A stretch of DNA of 64,000 nucleotides from the NCBI GenBank assembly GCA_947168855.1, contig CAMVNO010000004.1:1-64000 (forward strand). The letters are read 5' to 3'. The notes under the pieces are model-generated. The model saw nothing but the letters and a program-made list of their open reading frames with translations. It did not search any database and had not been told where the DNA came from. The translations under genes were made by a program, and so were the position numbers. Shown one piece after another: positions 17,343-27,122 of the stretch; the first letter of the stretch is position 1, and each line of letters begins with the position of its first letter. Source of the stretch: an uncultured Clostridia bacterium (GTDB taxonomy: Bacteria; Bacillota; Clostridia; Christensenellales; CAG-138).

Positions 17343-19225
17343 TCCTTTGCTCCTTTCGGATCTTTTTTATCGGGTGTGAAGCGGAAGAATACCGCGCCGT
17401 AGGCGGGCAGCTTCACATGCAGACGGTGACGGAACTTGCCGAACGGCTCCTCGACGGTCTTGACCGGTTCGTTGAACGACAGACCGCCGCCGCCGAAATA
17501 CGGAGCATCGGTCGAGAAGATCTCGGAATACGTGCCGGCATTTTCGCTGCCGAGGCAATAATCGTCCCAGGGAACGGGTGTGAAATTGAATACGCACAGG
17601 ATCGGATTCCCGTCGGCGTCCTTTCGCACGAATGCCGCAATCGAATGCACGGCGTCGTCCACCGCGATCCAGTCAAAGCCCTTCCAATCGTCGTCGCACT
17701 GATAGAGCGCGGGCGTGCGGCGATAGAACTTGTTCATCTCGCGCACATAGCACTGCATTTCCGCATGCTTCGGATAGTCCAGAAGCATCCAGTCGAGCGA
17801 ATCGTCGAACCGCCACTCGATGAACTGACCGAACTCCATACCCATAAACGTCAGCTTCTTGCCCGGATGCGACATCTGGTAGGCGTACAGAAGCCTCAGC
17901 TGCGCAAATTTCTGCCAGTAATCGCCCGGCATCTTGTTCAGCATGGACAGCTTTCCGTGCACTACCTCATCGTGCGAGAACGCCAGGATATAATTCTCCG
18001 AGAACGCATACATCAGGGAGAACGTCAGCTTATCGTGATGCCATTTCCGGTAGAGCGAATCCATCTGCATATAGCGCAGCATGTCGTTCATCCAGCCCAT
18101 ATTCCACTTGTAGTCAAAGCCCAGGCTGTCCTCGTGCTTGTTCGTCACGCGCGGGAACGCCGTGCTCTCCTCGGCGATCAGGATCTTGTTGCCGGGGATC
18201 TCCCTGACCGCCGCGGCGATCTTGTGGAACAGGTTGATCGCGTCGAGGTTTTCCTTGCCGCCGTACTGGTTCGGATACCATTCGCCGTCGTTTCTGCCGT
18301 AATCGAGATACAGCATGCAGCTCACGGCGTCGACGCGCAGACCGTCGATGTGGAACTCCTTGAGCCAGTAGCACGCGTTGGATACGAGGAAGCTCTGCAC
18401 CTGCGTTCTGCCGTAGTCGAACAGCAGCGTGCCCCACTGCTTCATTTCGGAACGCCGCCAGTCGGGATGCTCGTACGTCGGCGTGCCGTCAAAGTACGCA
18501 AGCCCGTAGCTGTCGCGCGTGAAATGCGCCGGTACCCAGTCCATGATCACGCCGAGTCCCTTTGCATGCGCGCGGTCGACAAAATAGCGGAAATCGTCCG
18601 GCGTGCCGTAACGCGTCGTCGGCGCATAGTAGCCGGTGACCTGATAGCCCCAGCTCGGATTGAACGGATACGCCATCAGCGGCATGCATTCGATGTGCGT
18701 GTAGCCCATGTCGGCGCAGTAATCGACCAGCTCCGTCGCAAGCTCGCGATATCCGAGCCCCTTGCGCCACGAGCCCAGATGCACCTCATAGATGTTCATC
18801 GGCTCGCTGTGCCGCTTCGAGCAGTGCGCAAGATACGCTTCGTCCGTCCACGGGAATTCGCCCGCTTCCCAGACCATCGACGCCGTTCCGGCGACCTCGC
18901 AGCGCTGCGCGTACGGGTCCGCCTTCATCGAGACGTTGCCGTCCGGTCCCTGTACCGCGTATTTATAGAGCTGTCCCTCGTGCGCGATGCCTATGAGGAC
19001 CTCCCATACGCCGGTTGAACCGACCGGATGCATCGGATCAGCATTCGGGTTCCAGCCGTTCCAGTCGCCCGCGACTGCAACGCTTCTTGCATTCGGCGCC
19101 CATACGGAAAACCGCCAGACCCATTCGCCATTATTTTCCACCCTGTGGCAGCCGAGCGAACGGTAAGCGGTTTTCGTTGTACCTTCGTTAAAATAATACA
19201 ATTCTTCATCCGTTAAATGCGACAT
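17339..19225 (-). CDS. glgB: 1,4-alpha-glucan branching enzyme
   Basis: [46 protein letters not shown]. Confidence 0.96.
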   Translation of the reverse strand: MSHLTDEELYYFNEGTTKTAYRSLGCHRVENNGEWVWRFSVWAPNARSVAVAGDWNGWNPNADPMHPVGSTGVWEVLIGIAHEGQLYKYAVQGPDGNVSMKADPYAQRCEVAGTASMVWEAGEFPWTDEAYLAHCSKRHSEPMNIYEVHLGSWRKGLGYRELATELVDYCADMGYTHIECMPLMAYPFNPSWGYQVTGYYAPTTRYGTPDDFRYFVDRAHAKGLGVIMDWVPAHFTRDSYGLAYFDGTPTYEHPDWRRSEMKQWGTLLFDYGRTQVQSFLVSNACYWLKEFHIDGLRVDAVSCMLYLDYGRNDGEWYPNQYGGKENLDAINLFHKIAAAVREIPGNKILIAEESTAFPRVTNKHEDSLGFDYKWNMGWMNDMLRYMQMDSLYRKWHHDKLTFSLMYAFSENYILAFSHDEVVHGKLSMLNKMPGDYWQKFAQLRLLYAYQMSHPGKKLTFMGMEFGQFIEWRFDDSLDWMLLDYPKHAEMQCYVREMNKFYRRTPALYQCDDDWKGFDWIAVDDAVHSIAAFVRKDADGNPILCVFNFTPVPWDDYCLGSENAGTYSEIFSTDAPYFGGGGLSFNEPVKTVEEPFGKFRHRLHVKLPAYGAVFFRFTPDKKDPKGAKE

Positions 19226-19424
19226 ACTTACACCTCATCCCCGGGTCTGCGGGTAAAAATCCCGCGCCCGCTATTTATACGTTTATATAATATCATATCT
19301 TTCGAATAATGGAAAGTGTTTCCTTCGGTGAATTTATTGCGAAAACGTGAAATTTTATCGGAATCGTTTCATTTTTCGCAGAAAATGTGGTATACTGCAC
19401 CAAAAAGAGAAAGGAGCGGCGCAT

Positions 19425-20591
19425 ATGAAGGATACGGCAAAGCGATGGATCCTGATCGGAAGCTTTGCGCTCATTCTGGCGGCGCTTGCGATCCTGCTGC
19501 CGCTGCTTGCTTCCCGAACCCGTCCTGCCTCCGCTTTCTCGGAGCCGCTCACAATCATCACTCCCGAACCGGAAACCGGAGAGGACGCAATCGCCGTCCG
19601 CACGCCCGCGCCGACGCCCACGCCCGTGATCACCACGCCGCGTCCGGTTTATCCCGAAAAGGCCGTCAATCTCCTGGTCAACGGCACGCCGCTGTTCGCG
19701 GTTGCAAACCGGGAGGTCGCGGAGCAGCTTGTCCGCATCTTTTTGGATGAATGCGCGTACGAGAATCTCAGCGGAAACGCGATCCTTCTGACGGCGTCGA
19801 TCGACGCGCAGCTTGCGACCGTCCCCGCAGACGGCAGCGTGGAATACCTCGAATTCGACGTCGCGCTGAACCTTCTCCGAAAGGACCGCTCGCTGATCCC
19901 CGTGCGGCGCACCGCGGAACGCGTGGAGATCCGAACGGAGATCGCCAAGCCGAAGACCGGCCGCACGCCGCTGCTGCCGAAGGGCTCGCGGATCTTCCGA
20001 AAGCTCGGTTCGCCCTCGCGCACGCTGATCTATACCGAAACGCTCTATAAGGAAGGGCTTCCCGTTTCCGAAGCCGAAACGCTCAACACCCCGGTGCAGA
20101 GCGGAAGCGCGCGCAGCGAGCTTGTCGGCACCTATGCGCTGCCCGCCGGTTCGGTCTATGATCCGGAAGCGCCGAACCTTTCCGAGGGGAAGGCGGGGCC
20201 AAAGCCCGCGTCTCTGTCCTTTGTTGCGCCGATCCGCGGAAAGCTTACCGCATACTACGGTCTTCAGACCGGCGAAATGCATTACGGCGTCGACTACACC
20301 GCCGCGCCCGAAACGCGCGTGGTCGCGCCGGAATCCGGCACGGTCGTCTTCCTCGGGGAACGTCCCGGGCTCGGTTTTGTCATCGACATCCGCCACGACG
20401 AGGGCTTTGTTTCCCGCATTGCCGTCGGCGCGAACACCGCCGTCCCCGGGCTGCTGCTCGAAAAGCATGTGAACAAGGGCGATGTGATCGCGCATCTCCC
20501 GGCAACGGAGGGCGCGAAGGTGTCCGTTCTGCATTATGAGCTTTTGCACGACGGCGTGCCGTATAATCCGCTGTTCTATCTGCCCTCCTGA
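19425..20591 (+). CDS. Membrane-anchored M23/LytM-family protein with G5-like segment; HxH motif degenerate
   Basis: TM at N-term; TP-rich linker; HYGVDYTAAPETRVVAPESGTVVFLG; C-terminal motif is VLHYEL instead of HLHFE. Confidence 0.82.
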   Translation: MKDTAKRWILIGSFALILAALAILLPLLASRTRPASAFSEPLTIITPEPETGEDAIAVRTPAPTPTPVITTPRPVYPEKAVNLLVNGTPLFAVANREVAEQLVRIFLDECAYENLSGNAILLTASIDAQLATVPADGSVEYLEFDVALNLLRKDRSLIPVRRTAERVEIRTEIAKPKTGRTPLLPKGSRIFRKLGSPSRTLIYTETLYKEGLPVSEAETLNTPVQSGSARSELVGTYALPAGSVYDPEAPNLSEGKAGPKPASLSFVAPIRGKLTAYYGLQTGEMHYGVDYTAAPETRVVAPESGTVVFLGERPGLGFVIDIRHDEGFVSRIAVGANTAVPGLLLEKHVNKGDVIAHLPATEGAKVSVLHYELLHDGVPYNPLFYLPS

Positions 20592-20599
20592 TCACGAAA

Positions 20600-20649
20600 G
20601 TCACAAAGACCGTTCAAAGCCGGATCCGGTTTGAACGGTCTCTTTTTTG
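20600..20649 (+). terminator. Rho-independent terminator
   Basis: AGACCGTTCAAA GCCGGATCCGG TTTGAACGGTCT CTTTTTT. Confidence 0.75.
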
Positions 20650-20768
20650 TGTTCCGCAAATGAAATGCCGACGCCGTATCCGCGCATTCCGCCTTGCCCG
20701 AAAATTTTGGCAATCGGATCGGTATACATTTTTTCACACGCGTCCATACTACAGCCGAGGTGATAAAA

Positions 20769-21524
20769 ATGGAAGAATCGAACAAAACAACAAATGATCG
20801 TATGGAACGCTTCCGCTTATTCCTGCGGAACAACGGATTCTACATCGCGCTGGTCGTGTGTCTCATCGTGATCGGCGGCGCGATCCTGCTGCTGGCGCTG
20901 GACAAGCCGGAGGAGGAGCAGGCGGAGGGACTGCCCTCCGAGCCGATCGTCATCGTCGGACAGTCGGAGGACGAGCGATTGAACGAGGTCGTATCCGCGC
21001 CGACGCTCCTGCCGTTCGCCCCTGCGAAAACGCCGACGCCCTTAACGACGCCGACGCCGATTCCGCTGCCCACCGCAACGCCGGAGCCCACGAAAAAGCC
21101 CGCGAGCGCGCCGAGTAAAGCGGCGCCGCCCGTTGAGGGCGAAATCATCTTCGGCTACGCGGTCGACAAGCTCCTGTACTCGGTGACGCTCGATCAATGG
21201 ACGACGCACGCCGCCGTGGACATCAAAGCCGACGCGGGCACGCCGGTCAAGTGCGTGTTTGCCGGCACGGTCGAACGCGTCCATCAGGACGACGCGCTGG
21301 GTTATACCGTCACCGTCAGCCACGCAAACGGCAGAACCACGCTCTACGCAAATCTCGGCGAGGATATCCGCGTCAAGGTCGGCGACCGTCTGAACGCCGG
21401 CGACGTGCTCGGCACCGTCGGCACAAGCGCCATCTCCGAATGCGCGCTGCCGCCGCATCTGCACTTTGCGATCACCGTCGACGGCGCAGTGAAGGACCCC
21501 GCAAAATATGTGCGGCTGGGCTGA
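20769..21524 (+). CDS. spoIIQ: SpoIIQ-like M23 family metallopeptidase
   Basis: Single TM; YSVTLDQWTTHAAVDIKADAGTPVKCVFAGTVERV; HLHFAITVDG (HxxxD and HxH retained). Confidence 0.75.
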   Translation: MEESNKTTNDRMERFRLFLRNNGFYIALVVCLIVIGGAILLLALDKPEEEQAEGLPSEPIVIVGQSEDERLNEVVSAPTLLPFAPAKTPTPLTTPTPIPLPTATPEPTKKPASAPSKAAPPVEGEIIFGYAVDKLLYSVTLDQWTTHAAVDIKADAGTPVKCVFAGTVERVHQDDALGYTVTVSHANGRTTLYANLGEDIRVKVGDRLNAGDVLGTVGTSAISECALPPHLHFAITVDGAVKDPAKYVRLG

Positions 21525-21578
21525 ACTCCATGAACGCAAAAGCGGTGGATCAAGCGATCCGCCGCCTGTTTCTGCTAT

Positions 21579-21980
21579 TCAGCGATACAGCGCCGCAAGT
21601 CCGCCGTCCGCAAACGGCTTCATCCCGCAGGCGCGATAAAAACCAAACGCCTCCGATCCGTCGTCCGTCACGACAAACACCTGCCGCACGCCGGCAAACC
21701 GGTCGAACACCGCCTGCATCAGCGCTTTGCCGACGCCCCTGCCGCGGTACGCTTCCGAAACAAGCAGGTCCTGTACCAGCACCGTGTGCGCGCCGTCGCC
21801 GACGCAGCGCACGAAACCGATCAGCGCCTCCCCGTCAAACGCGCCGCGCGTATACAGCGAATGTTCCCACGCGCGGGACAGCCGTTCATCGTCGGTCAGA
21901 TACGCGGTCCAGCCGTTTTCCGCATAAAGGTTCTTCACGTTCTCAAGTTCCGCCGCCGCAAGCTCCCGATATGCAATCAT
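21579..21980 (-). CDS. GNAT family N-acetyltransferase
   Basis: LVSEAYRGRGVGKALMQAVFDRF...GFYRACGMKP. Confidence 0.88.
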   Translation of the reverse strand: MIAYRELAAAELENVKNLYAENGWTAYLTDDERLSRAWEHSLYTRGAFDGEALIGFVRCVGDGAHTVLVQDLLVSEAYRGRGVGKALMQAVFDRFAGVRQVFVVTDDGSEAFGFYRACGMKPFADGGLAALYR

Positions 21981-22008
21981 CGTTTCTCCCTTTCTTTTCT
22001 TTGTTTTG

Positions 22009-22947
22009 TTATTTTTCTTCGCCGGACGCTTCCTCCGCCGCGTCTTCGGGTTTCTCCGCCGCTTCCGCGCATTCTTCGGCTTTCTCTTCCGCTTCCGCGC
22101 ATTCTTCCGGCTCCGGCACGGTCAGATCGTCTTCGTGAAACACCTTAAAGGGCTCGCCCTTTTTCCAGCGGCGCGAAAGGATCAGAATCACGACGCCCGC
22201 GATCAGGATGGCAATGCTGATCCATTGCGAGGTGTAGAGCGGTCCGTACTTGCCGCGCGCCGCGTCGCCGCGGAACATCTCGATGACAAACCGCCAGATC
22301 GCGTACAGGATGAGATACCAGCCGGTCACGGTGCCGAGGTGCTTTTCCTTGCGGAAGATGAGCACGAGCACAACGCACAGAAGCAGCAGGAAGATCGTTT
22401 CCAGAAGCGGCGCAGGCAGGCGCATGGTGCCGTCGAGGTATTTCACCGCGCAGACGCCGTTGTAGGTGCACAGCCCGAACTGCGTCGTTTCGCCGGTCGC
22501 AACGCCGTAGCAGCAGCCGACCAGCAGACAGCCGATCCGCCCGAACGCATGCGCCACGCAGAAGCACGGCGCCATGAGGTCCGTGAATTCGAAGAAATTC
22601 TTTTTCTTCTTCCGCGCAACGAGAACGATGCCCAAAAGCCCGCCGATCAGTCCGCCGTAGAAGACCATGCCCGACATCAGAAGCTCCAGAAGCCCCTTGA
22701 AGAAGCCGTTTGAAAACGCATCCTTAAACACGCCCGGCGTAACGATCCAGTAGAGGATCTTCATCCCGACAAAGCCCAGAAGCACCGCCGAAATGATCGC
22801 GTCGACGAATTCGCCGTTCCAGTCGAGCGCGGAACGCTTGCGCAAAAACCAGCTTAACAGCACGGCAAGGATCGCGCCGACGAGCACGCAAAAGCCCATC
22901 GCCGGCACGCCGAAGCTGCCGATGCGGAATAAATATGTACCGATCAT
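22009..22947 (-). CDS. lgt: Prolipoprotein diacylglyceryl transferase with acidic C-terminal extension
   Basis: GMVFYGGLIGGLLGIVL; HAFGRIGCLLVGCCYG; multi-TM. Confidence 0.92.
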   Translation of the reverse strand: MIGTYLFRIGSFGVPAMGFCVLVGAILAVLLSWFLRKRSALDWNGEFVDAIISAVLLGFVGMKILYWIVTPGVFKDAFSNGFFKGLLELLMSGMVFYGGLIGGLLGIVLVARKKKKNFFEFTDLMAPCFCVAHAFGRIGCLLVGCCYGVATGETTQFGLCTYNGVCAVKYLDGTMRLPAPLLETIFLLLLCVVLVLIFRKEKHLGTVTGWYLILYAIWRFVIEMFRGDAARGKYGPLYTSQWISIAILIAGVVILILSRRWKKGEPFKVFHEDDLTVPEPEECAEAEEKAEECAEAAEKPEDAAEEASGEEK

Positions 22948-22998
22948 AGGAACACTCCTTTCTGAATTGCCAGTTTATCATATCTTCTGCGGCTTGTC

Positions 22999-23045
22999 AA
23001 AAGGGGCTGTTCAAAAGCTGAACAGCCCCCATGAATTCTCGCCTG
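22999..23045 (-). repeat. Remnant of the multi-hairpin intergenic element (terminal hairpin + GAGAATTCATG box)
   Basis: AAAAGGGGCTGTTCA AAAGC TGAACAGCCCCCATGAATTCTCGC matches the outer end of the 55691-55959 element; also serves as terminator of the surface gene. Confidence 0.75.
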
Positions 23046-23050
23046 TGATG

Positions 23051-26000
23051 TTACTTGACCGTAAGTTTCACGGCCTTGCTGTTGACGCTGCCGATGTCGT
23101 TCTTCACAACGCAGCGATACTGCCAGCCGTTGTTCTTCTTCGCAGCCTTCAGAGACAGCGTTGCGCTCGTCTTGTCGCTCAGGTCCGTCCACGTCTTGCC
23201 GTCGTTCTTCGAGTACTGCCACTGGTACTTGAGTCCCACGCCCGCCGCGACGACTGTGAACTTGACCGTCTTGCCGCTCTTGACGGTTACCGCCTTCGGC
23301 TGGGTCAGGATCCTCGGCTTCACGCCGGAAACCGTCATCTTCACGGCGCTTGACGTGACGCTGCCCTTGGTGTTTTTGACCACGCAGCGGTACATCGTGC
23401 CGTTGTTCTTAGCGCTTGCCGTTACCTTGACGCTCGCCTTTGTCTTGCCGCTCCATTTGACCCATTTCGCGCCGTTGTCCTTCGAGTAATACCACTGGTA
23501 CTTGAGTCCGGTGCCCGCGGCGACCACCTTGAACGTTGCCGTCTCGCCGACCGCGACCGTCGTCTTCTTCGGCTGCGCCGTGATCCGCGGCTTCACGCCG
23601 GAGACCGTCAGCTTCGCGCTGTCCGACATGCTGCTGTAATCGCCCTTTGTGATCTCGCATCGGTACAGGTTGCCGTTGGTCTTGGCGCTGCCCGTAACGC
23701 TCACGCTCGCGCTCGTTTTGTCGCTCCATTCCTTCCACGACGCGCCGTTGTTCGTCGAATAATACCACTGGTATTCAACGCCCTCTCCGAGCGCGGCAAC
23801 GGTGAATTTCGCCGTCTTGCCGTTTGCGACTGTCTGCGCCTTCGGCTGCGTCTTGATCTCCGTCGGAGACCATATCTCGAAGAATTTGCTGCACGTTCCG
23901 GCATATTCGCCCTTGAACGTCACGGTCACATAGGCGATGCCTACATTGATGTTGTCTTTGTATTCATAATCGTAATTCGCCGGATTGATGACGCTGCCGT
24001 CCGCACTGTTCTTGACCGTGAACCGCGGCGTCTTTGCCGCACCGTCCGCAATCACATACGCCGTGCCGTCCTTAAACTGCACATCCTCCGCGTTCCATTC
24101 GATCGTGCCGTTGATGCTGAGAACCGCTTTCCAATGCGCATACAGCGTATGGTCCGACGCAATCTCTACAAGGGAATCCTCCGTGATTTGGGATCCGCCG
24201 TTAATCGCAGTAAACCATCCGATAAACAAGTAGCCGTCCCGCACCGCCGTAGGAAGCACGCCATCGAGACGATATAAGGTCCCGTATTGTCTTTCCACCG
24301 TAACTGTATCGCCGTTGTAGTTTGCGATCCTTCCGCCGTTCGGATCATATGTGATATTATACCAGTTCGCGTACCAATGCGCGTACAGCGCATGATCGTT
24401 CGGATTGCTTACAATCGTCGATTCTGAAACATAATTGCCCGCGTCCGGGTCAGTATACCATCCCGTAAAGCTATAGCCGGCGCGCGTCGGCGTCGGAAGA
24501 TCGTCGTACGTGCTGCCGTAATAAACCGTCTTGCTGCCCTGCGATACGCTGCCGCCGTTGGCGTTGAAGGTTACGGTATAGCTCTTTGCGCTCCAATGCG
24601 CATACAGCGTATGATTCGACGCGGTTGAGACCGTCGTTGAGGACGTGACTTTTGAGCCGCCGCTCGCAGCGGTATACCATCCGACAAACGTATAGCCCGT
24701 GCGCGTCGGCGTCGGAAGATCGTCGTACGTGCTGCCGTAATAAACCGTCTTGCTGCCCTGCGATACGCTGCCGCCGTTGGCGTTGAAGGTTACGGTATAG
24801 CTCTTTGCGCTCCAATGCGCATACAGCGTATGATTCGACGCGGTTGAGACCGTCGTTGAGGACGTGACTTTTGAGCCGCCGCTCGCAGCGGTATACCATC
24901 CGACAAACGTATAGCCCGTGCGCGTCGGCGTCGGAAGATCGCCGTAGGTGCCGCCGACGGTAACCGTTTTGCTGCTTGTAGAAACGGAACCGCCGTTGGC
25001 GTTGAAGGTTACTGTTACCGTTGCAGAGGAGCTTGAGGTGACCGTAAACGAGTTTGAGTGGAACAAATATTCAGAACTCGTGGCAGACGAAAGATTGCTT
25101 CCGTCGTTGGAGTAATAATACAGGCACTTTGCTTTTAATGCGTACGTATAGCTCCCTGCCGAAAGATTATTGAACTTAAGATTATTATCCAAAGTAGAGC
25201 TCTTGAGGCTGTAAGACTTTGTCGATAATCCCGTATGCGAGCTCGAGATCGAAGGTGTACCGCTTGTTGCGGAACCGGGATAACAATACGCATACAAAGC
25301 CGTCATTGTATTGTAGGTGCTGGATACGGTTCCCTTGATGCTGAAAGCGTTTCCCTGTGATATTTGAGAAGGGTTGGTCGCGCCGGAAAGCGTAATATCC
25401 GATCCTTTCCAACCGTTCCATGAAGTATTGCCGGAATATAAATAGCATTCTTGGCCGTTATACGTCGTTTTATACCAATAATTGCCTGCCGTGTTCTTAT
25501 AGAGTGCAATGGCGTCAATCGTTGTTCCTGTTGATAGCGTTGCGATATCTGTGGAATACGAAGACGTTGACTTCGAACACGGTAAAGATTTCAACGTAGT
25601 TGAAGCAGTAGTCTTGACCGTGCCGTACGTGGGGGATACTGTGCACTGGGCAAGGTATTCATCTTCTGGAGATGCGACATAATTCTTTGCTCGGCTAATT
25701 GTGACATAGGTATAGCTACTGTATGAGATTGTATGTGTTGTTACTTTCCTAGCTGTCCAATTGCAATCGATAACCTCTACAGTATCCTGATTTACCTGTA
25801 TAACCACAGCAGAATGAAACTTGCTAACACCATCCACAATCTTTCCTAGCCTAATTATGTCCCCAACTTTAGCCATCTGCATTGTATCATGGTTAAAACT
25901 ACCTTTTACAAGTTGATCATAGTCTACTGTATCATTCGCAGCATTTGCGAAAATGAACCATCCCGCATAGTTAGCAAATCCCGCGCAAGTGTATCCTCCA

Positions 26001-26515
26001 TATAGTTTTTTATCATAATACCAGTGATATGCTGACCAACTGCTTATGTTTGAAGGAATAAGTAGACCATATTGAGATGCTTTTTCTCTAAACCATTCAG
26101 TTTGAATAACATTTATCATCTTACATTTATCACACGCACTATCTGAACAGCCACAGTGTGCCTGTGTAGTTGTAAAATACTGATTATTAAGAGCATTTTG
26201 CAGTTTTTTGATGCGTTCTTCCACAGTTTTTTGAGAAACTGTGGTCATACCCTTAGTAGAATTCTCGGCTTTTTCAATTGAATCAATTCCCACTAGACCG
26301 TCTTGTTCATCATCTGTATCTCCAACAGTCTCGACCGTCTCAATCTCTGCACGATCGATCTCTGAGGGCTCGGTCGGTTCTTCTTCAGATACGGCAACGA
26401 TCTCCTCCGTTTCTTCCGACGGCTGTTCCGAATCGGTCGCTTCCTCCGCCATGACGGACGGCAGCAGCGCCATGCACATCAACAGCGCAAGGAGCAGGGA
26501 CAGCAGTTTTTTCAT
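23051..26515 (-). CDS. Secreted surface protein: NlpC/P60-CHAP-like cysteine peptidase/amidase domain, SH3-like segment, InlB/Flg_new repeats, three C-terminal Ig-like domains
   Basis: Signal [35 protein letters not shown]...[10 protein letters not shown]...EVIDCNW; repeated [35 protein letters not shown]; repeated [23 protein letters not shown]. Confidence 0.88.
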   Translation of the reverse strand: MKKLLSLLLALLMCMALLPSVMAEEATDSEQPSEETEEIVAVSEEEPTEPSEIDRAEIETVETVGDTDDEQDGLVGIDSIEKAENSTKGMTTVSQKTVEERIKKLQNALNNQYFTTTQAHCGCSDSACDKCKMINVIQTEWFREKASQYGLLIPSNISSWSAYHWYYDKKLYGGYTCAGFANYAGWFIFANAANDTVDYDQLVKGSFNHDTMQMAKVGDIIRLGKIVDGVSKFHSAVVIQVNQDTVEVIDCNWTARKVTTHTISYSSYTYVTISRAKNYVASPEDEYLAQCTVSPTYGTVKTTASTTLKSLPCSKSTSSYSTDIATLSTGTTIDAIALYKNTAGNYWYKTTYNGQECYLYSGNTSWNGWKGSDITLSGATNPSQISQGNAFSIKGTVSSTYNTMTALYAYCYPGSATSGTPSISSSHTGLSTKSYSLKSSTLDNNLKFNNLSAGSYTYALKAKCLYYYSNDGSNLSSATSSEYLFHSNSFTVTSSSSATVTVTFNANGGSVSTSSKTVTVGGTYGDLPTPTRTGYTFVGWYTAASGGSKVTSSTTVSTASNHTLYAHWSAKSYTVTFNANGGSVSQGSKTVYYGSTYDDLPTPTRTGYTFVGWYTAASGGSKVTSSTTVSTASNHTLYAHWSAKSYTVTFNANGGSVSQGSKTVYYGSTYDDLPTPTRAGYSFTGWYTDPDAGNYVSESTIVSNPNDHALYAHWYANWYNITYDPNGGRIANYNGDTVTVERQYGTLYRLDGVLPTAVRDGYLFIGWFTAINGGSQITEDSLVEIASDHTLYAHWKAVLSINGTIEWNAEDVQFKDGTAYVIADGAAKTPRFTVKNSADGSVINPANYDYEYKDNINVGIAYVTVTFKGEYAGTCSKFFEIWSPTEIKTQPKAQTVANGKTAKFTVAALGEGVEYQWYYSTNNGASWKEWSDKTSASVSVTGSAKTNGNLYRCEITKGDYSSMSDSAKLTVSGVKPRITAQPKKTTVAVGETATFKVVAAGTGLKYQWYYSKDNGAKWVKWSGKTKASVKVTASAKNNGTMYRCVVKNTKGSVTSSAVKMTVSGVKPRILTQPKAVTVKSGKTVKFTVVAAGVGLKYQWQYSKNDGKTWTDLSDKTSATLSLKAAKKNNGWQYRCVVKNDIGSVNSKAVKLTVK
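24482..24937. repeat. Two perfect tandem 219-bp units plus ~19 bp of a third, in the InlB-type repeat region
   Basis: Unit GCGCGTCGGCGTCGGAAGATCGTCGTACG... recurs at 24482 and 24701 without differences; diverges after 24937. Confidence 0.9.
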
Positions 26516-26550
26516 AATCATCCTCCCAAACAACAAAAATCAAATGTATC

Positions 26551-26588
26551 GTAACACATTGTTACGTTTATAATATAACAAAATGTTA
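26551..26588. promoter_or_regulatory. Candidate operator between divergent surface-protein and XRE genes: GTAAC-N5-GTTAC and TAACA-N3-TGTTA
   Basis: Two inverted repeats ~24 bp centre to centre; second lies between -35 and -10 of the minus-strand promoter. Confidence 0.6.
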
Positions 26589-26600
26589 CAATTCTGTCAA
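26572..26600 (-). promoter_or_regulatory. SigA-type promoter for the surface protein gene (TTGACA-N17-TATATT)
   Basis: Reverse complement of TGTCAA (26595-26600) and AATATA (26572-26577), 17-nt spacer. Confidence 0.65.
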
Positions 26601-26601
26601 T

Positions 26602-26802
26602 ATGAAGGGATTACGGGACATACGGAAACGGCGCGGATTAAGCCAGCAAAAGGTGGCTTTAGACCTGCATATCACGCGGGAGGCGCTGTCCTACTATGAG
26701 ACCGGAAAACGGGAGCCGTCGTTCGAGTTATTGAACCGCATGTCGGTATATTTTCACGTCTCAATCGATTATCTCATCAACGGAAAAGAATTTGAAGAAT
26801 AA
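26602..26802 (+). CDS. XRE-family HTH regulator (66 aa)
   Basis: LRDIRKRRGLSQQKVALDLHITREALSYYETGKREPSFELLNRMSVYF. Confidence 0.9.
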   Translation: MKGLRDIRKRRGLSQQKVALDLHITREALSYYETGKREPSFELLNRMSVYFHVSIDYLINGKEFEE

Positions 26803-26904
26803 CACAGAGGGATATTTGCCGTAGGGGAAGATACCATTTTCCCGTTCCGCTTTTGCATGCGGGAGGTCGGGGTCGACCTCCCCTGCAACAGTACAACATC
26901 CAAA

Positions 26905-26952
26905 ACCTGTCATTCTGAGGAACGTAGTGACGAAGAATCTTTATGATCCTTC
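26905..26952. repeat. Dispersed CTGTCATTCTGAG repeat (half element)
   Basis: CCTGTCATTCTGAGGAACGTAGTGACGAAGAATCTTTATGATCC; shared core with 32674, 33504, 42061 and 44089 loci. Confidence 0.7.
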
Positions 26953-27122
26953 GCGGACACTCAATTCAAAATGTGGATGTTACAACGTACTACGCGCCGT
27001 GCATTGCGCTTGCGCGGCATGCAATCTGATCCGAAGGCGATTTTGCGGAAAGCAGTTGACAAACGCCATGGAAAAGTTATATCCTATTATATCTATCGGG
27101 CAACCGGTGAAAGGAGCATTTC

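Noticed and set aside
13652-19018. Series of long plus-strand ORFs (475, 418, 436, 584 aa)
   Set aside because: Antisense to glgA, glgD, glgC and glgB, which have clear family motifs and operon overlaps.
21537-22138. 313-aa plus-strand ORF spanning M23 end, GNAT and lgt
   Set aside because: Arg/Pro/Ser-rich out-of-frame translation overlapping three better supported genes.
24471-24899. 142-aa ORF with internal duplicate ([36 protein letters not shown] x2)
   Set aside because: Out-of-frame reading of the perfect 219-bp repeat in the surface gene; not an independent protein.
24482-24937. Periodic repeats considered as a CRISPR array
   Set aside because: Unit is 219 bp, in frame, coding for InlB-type repeats; no short repeat/spacer pattern.
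26803-27122. T-box or other riboswitch upstream of leuS
   Set aside because: No T-box core (GGTGGNACCGCG-like) or specifier/antiterminator arrangement seen; the region is mostly the dispersed repeat.
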